Source of the DNA: Longimicrobium terrae
GTDB taxonomy: Bacteria > Gemmatimonadota > Gemmatimonadetes > Longimicrobiales > Longimicrobiaceae
Reading direction: 5' to 3'
Assembly (NCBI RefSeq): GCF_014202995.1
Contig: NZ_JACHIA010000004.1
Location: 62,001 to 126,000, forward strand
DNA length: 64,000 nucleotides
Shown here one piece after another: positions 63,994 through 64,000 of the stretch (positions are counted from its first letter, which is position 1; each line of letters starts with the position of its first letter). The notes below the pieces were generated by a model. It was not told where the DNA came from and searched no databases. It was given only the letters and a program-made list of their open reading frames with translations. The position numbers were made by a program, and so were the translations under genes.

Positions 63994-64000
63994 CGGCCGC

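Noticed and set aside
20619-64000. CRISPR array or a second tRNA-end repeat (attR)
   Set aside because: No regularly spaced short repeats outside the coding tandem array, and no second copy of the tRNA-Met 3' end in the window.

Overview
The window joins about 20.6 kb of housekeeping chromosome to the left end of a mobile element that runs off the right edge. The DNA is very G+C-rich. The core genes (LolA, a DsbA-like protein, YajQ, HemL, L31, RF1/PrmC, enolase) and the many signal peptides and lipoboxes indicate a Gram-negative-type cell. My guess, from gene content and style only, is Gemmatimonadota (Longimicrobium-like).

Core (1-20.6 kb): partial LolA-like carrier; minus-strand beta-propeller lipoprotein plus DsbA-like oxidoreductase; small lipoprotein and peptide genes; yajQ; hemL overlapping a SpoIID-domain lipoprotein; outer-membrane barrel protein, Gfo/Idh/MocA oxidoreductase and ferritin-like protein; rpmE; a tight run prfA-prmC-ylbF-like-CDP-alcohol phosphatidyltransferase-inositol-3-phosphate synthase; an IMPACT-family protein; small proteins; a fused NAD(P)HX epimerase/dehydratase; eno; an FtsB/DivIC-like gene; and two CAU-anticodon tRNAs. 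Several genes have clear TTGNNN-17-TACNTT promoters and hairpin terminators. Intergenic gaps carry dispersed repeats.

Mobile element (from about 20.62 kb): a tyrosine recombinase sits just past the second tRNA-Met, as in tRNA-targeted integrative elements. Next comes a 1549-aa candidate anti-phage protein (Cap4/DUF4297-like nuclease, STAND NTPase, helical repeats; Avs-like). A block holding a TraF-like peptidase, a lipoprotein and the 3' end of a relaxase gene occurs twice, at 29.0-30.4 kb (decayed) and 37.4-38.8 kb (intact). Between the copies lies a cassette of lower G+C: a TIR protein, a SLOG-like protein overlapping it by 4 nt, and a TIR protein with four C-terminal membrane helices. I read this as a candidate Thoeris-like NAD+-signalling defence system of unusual architecture. 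It is the most interesting item in the window.

Mobilisation and accessory module (37-57 kb): a minus-strand operon mobC-mobA-lipoprotein-traF, with a mobB-like coiled-coil/membrane gene wholly inside mobA in another frame, as in RSF1010. Beyond it is a series of small minus-strand plasmid-type genes (DUF4326, YodL-like, cold-shock, HTH, repeat proteins, DUF3268). Many are preceded by a shared CCGGTTCTTCC element, read here on the plus strand. Perfect palindromes with core GTTGCACGCGTGCAAC recur in this part and may be sites for the ParB-family protein at the right edge. Plus-strand cargo includes a 740-aa lipoprotein, a JAMM-like protein, a secreted trypsin-like protease with a membrane partner, and a 1580-aa membrane-anchored NTPase with 13 nearly identical 45-residue repeats. 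Decayed copies of several accessory genes, including parB, show repeated duplication and decay.
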